A stretch of DNA of 64,000 nucleotides, from assembly GCF_040393045.1 (NCBI RefSeq), contig NZ_JBEBUX010000004.1:1-64000 (forward strand), given 5' to 3'. Source of the stretch: Pollutimonas bauzanensis_A (GTDB lineage: Bacteria > Pseudomonadota > Gammaproteobacteria > Burkholderiales > Burkholderiaceae_B). How positions within the stretch are numbered: position 1 is the stretch's first letter; each line of letters opens with the position of its first letter. The position numbers and the translations under genes are program-made. The notes under the pieces are model-generated. The model was not told the origin of the DNA and did no database searches. It saw only the letters and a list, made by a program, of their open reading frames with translations. This document shows positions 63,225 to 64,000 of the stretch, piece after piece.

Positions 63225-64000
63225 TCAAGCCTCCATGGAAGGCATTACCCGACCGAGAATTTCTTCATTATGCTCCCCCAACGCAGGGGGGCGACGAGCG
63301 ATAGTGCTGGTACGGCCAGAAAATCGGATAGGGGAGGCGAAGGTTTGTGTTTCAACGCCATTGGGTAGCGTGAGCGGCTGTACCCAGTCCATATGCGCGA
63401 CTTGCGGGTCTTTCAGCACGTCCGAATAGGTATTAATAGGTGCGCACGGAACCCCCGCTTTGCGGAAAGCCGCCAACCAGGCGTTGGCGTCTTCATTCGC
63501 AAATATCTCTTCAAGAATTTCGCGCAGTGTGTCTTGGTTGCCCGCGCGCAAAGTTGGAGACGTGAAGCGCGCATCTTCTGCCATTTCCGGTTTGCCTATA
63601 ACCTGGCACACCGACTGCCACAGTGAATTGTTGCCGGCCGCCATGCCGAAGTAGCCGTCCTTGCAACGAAACACCTGATAGGGTGCGTTACGTGGGTGCG
63701 CCGACCCTAGTTTTTCGGGATCGGTTCCGGTGCCGAAGTATTGGGACGTCTGCAGGGCGGCGATGCCAAGGGTCGCCCCTAGCATAGAGATATCAACGTG
63801 TGTGCCTTCTCCCTCTTTTTCGGCAGCGCGTAGGGCCGAGACAATGGCGAACGCGCCATACAGGCCGGCCGTAAAGTCGCAGACGGGTACGCCGCACTTG
63901 ACTGGGGCGCCGCCCACCTCGCCGGTAACGCTCATGAGTCCGCTCATGGCCTGTAAAGTAAGGTCAAAGCCGCCTTCCTGGCTTCGCGGACCCGACTGTC
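63225..64000 (-). CDS. CaiB/BaiF-family CoA-transferase (5' end beyond the window)
   Basis: A type III CoA-transferase. The frame stays open to the window edge with QSGPRSQEGGFDLTLQAMSG, the normal interior of this family, so the internal ATG at 63947 is not the start. GDFTAGLYG-like CDFTAGLYGAFAIVSAL and the likely catalytic-Asp region THVDISMLGATLGIA are present, with RNAPYQVFRCKDGYFGMAAGN after. It moves CoA between acyl groups in the same operon. The missing part is about 100-150 residues, judged from family length. Confidence 0.9.
   Translation of the reverse strand, partial: QSGPRSQEGGFDLTLQAMSGLMSVTGEVGGAPVKCGVPVCDFTAGLYGAFAIVSALRAAEKEGEGTHVDISMLGATLGIAALQTSQYFGTGTDPEKLGSAHPRNAPYQVFRCKDGYFGMAAGNNSLWQSVCQVIGKPEMAEDARFTSPTLRAGNQDTLREILEEIFANEDANAWLAAFRKAGVPCAPINTYSDVLKDPQVAHMDWVQPLTLPNGVETQTFASPIRFSGRTSTIARRPPALGEHNEEILGRVMPSMEA

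Noticed and set aside
1..64000. tRNA, rRNA, CRISPR arrays and intact insertion sequences
   Set aside because: Gaps were read for cloverleaf, direct-repeat arrays and transposase fragments; none was recognised.

Overview
The window looks like a chromosomal segment of a betaproteobacterium, most likely Burkholderiales / Alcaligenaceae (Bordetella, Achromobacter, Pusillimonas relatives). This is inferred from gene content and order: a ctaC-ctaD-ctaE-SURF1-ctaA-ctaB-sco oxidase block with the small DUF2970 and DUF2909 proteins typical of the group, a PhaM granule protein, rpoH preceded by a perfect CIRCE element, and the remnant of a TctC/Bug-type binding protein. No tRNA, rRNA, CRISPR array, integrase or intact insertion sequence was seen.

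Region 1 (0-15 kb) is a catabolic gene set that appears to be one regulon. It holds a sulfonate/NMT1-type ABC transporter with an isochorismatase-fold hydrolase, a GntR/FCD regulator, a TauE/SafE permease, a large membrane transporter, a signal-less gamma-glutamyltransferase-like Ntn hydrolase, a haem-oxygenase-like di-iron enzyme (HDO), an aldehyde dehydrogenase, a GlcG/HbpS-like protein, an Fe-S flavin reductase, two plant-type ferredoxins flanking an unrecognised 109-residue protein, and an ornithine cyclodeaminase-family enzyme. A GTATACARTAT operator-like site, accompanied by a TTTTCCCTWAG-like element, occurs in front of four separate transcription units. This is the best candidate for an undescribed system: an HDO encoded together with its own apparent electron-transfer chain. 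The substrate cannot be read from the sequence.

Region 2 (15-37 kb) is the conserved core: an orphan LivK-type binding protein, rpoH, a possible small RNA, a CPA1 Na+/H+ antiporter with a cyclic-nucleotide-binding-like tail, the aa3-type cytochrome oxidase and haem A assembly block (with a 37-residue assembly protein and no ctaG at the expected place), a Nudix hydrolase, phaM, glmU, an MFS exporter, a GT4 glycosyltransferase, an Lrp/AsnC regulator and glmS.

Region 3 (37-64 kb), immediately after glmS, is accessory catabolism. (a) 37-49.6 kb: a Dpp-type peptide ABC transporter with an M20 amidohydrolase, an M81 (MlrC-like) peptidase, an MmgE/PrpD protein, a MocR regulator and an aminotransferase, linked by repeated AATTGWACTAGT sites. 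(b) 50-58.5 kb: an old-yellow-enzyme reductase, an amidase, a PuuE-type allantoinase/cyclic imidase, a ureidoglycolate lyase-like protein, a TRAP transporter and a LysR regulator, suggesting use of a cyclic imide or ureide. (c) 58.7-64 kb: an operon for a thiol dioxygenase of 3-mercaptopropionate type with acyl-CoA ligase, two-subunit CoA-transferase, an atypical crotonase and a CaiB-type CoA-transferase cut by the window end. Two decayed genes (a TctC and a LacI fragment) lie between these blocks, with frameshifts at G/C homopolymers.
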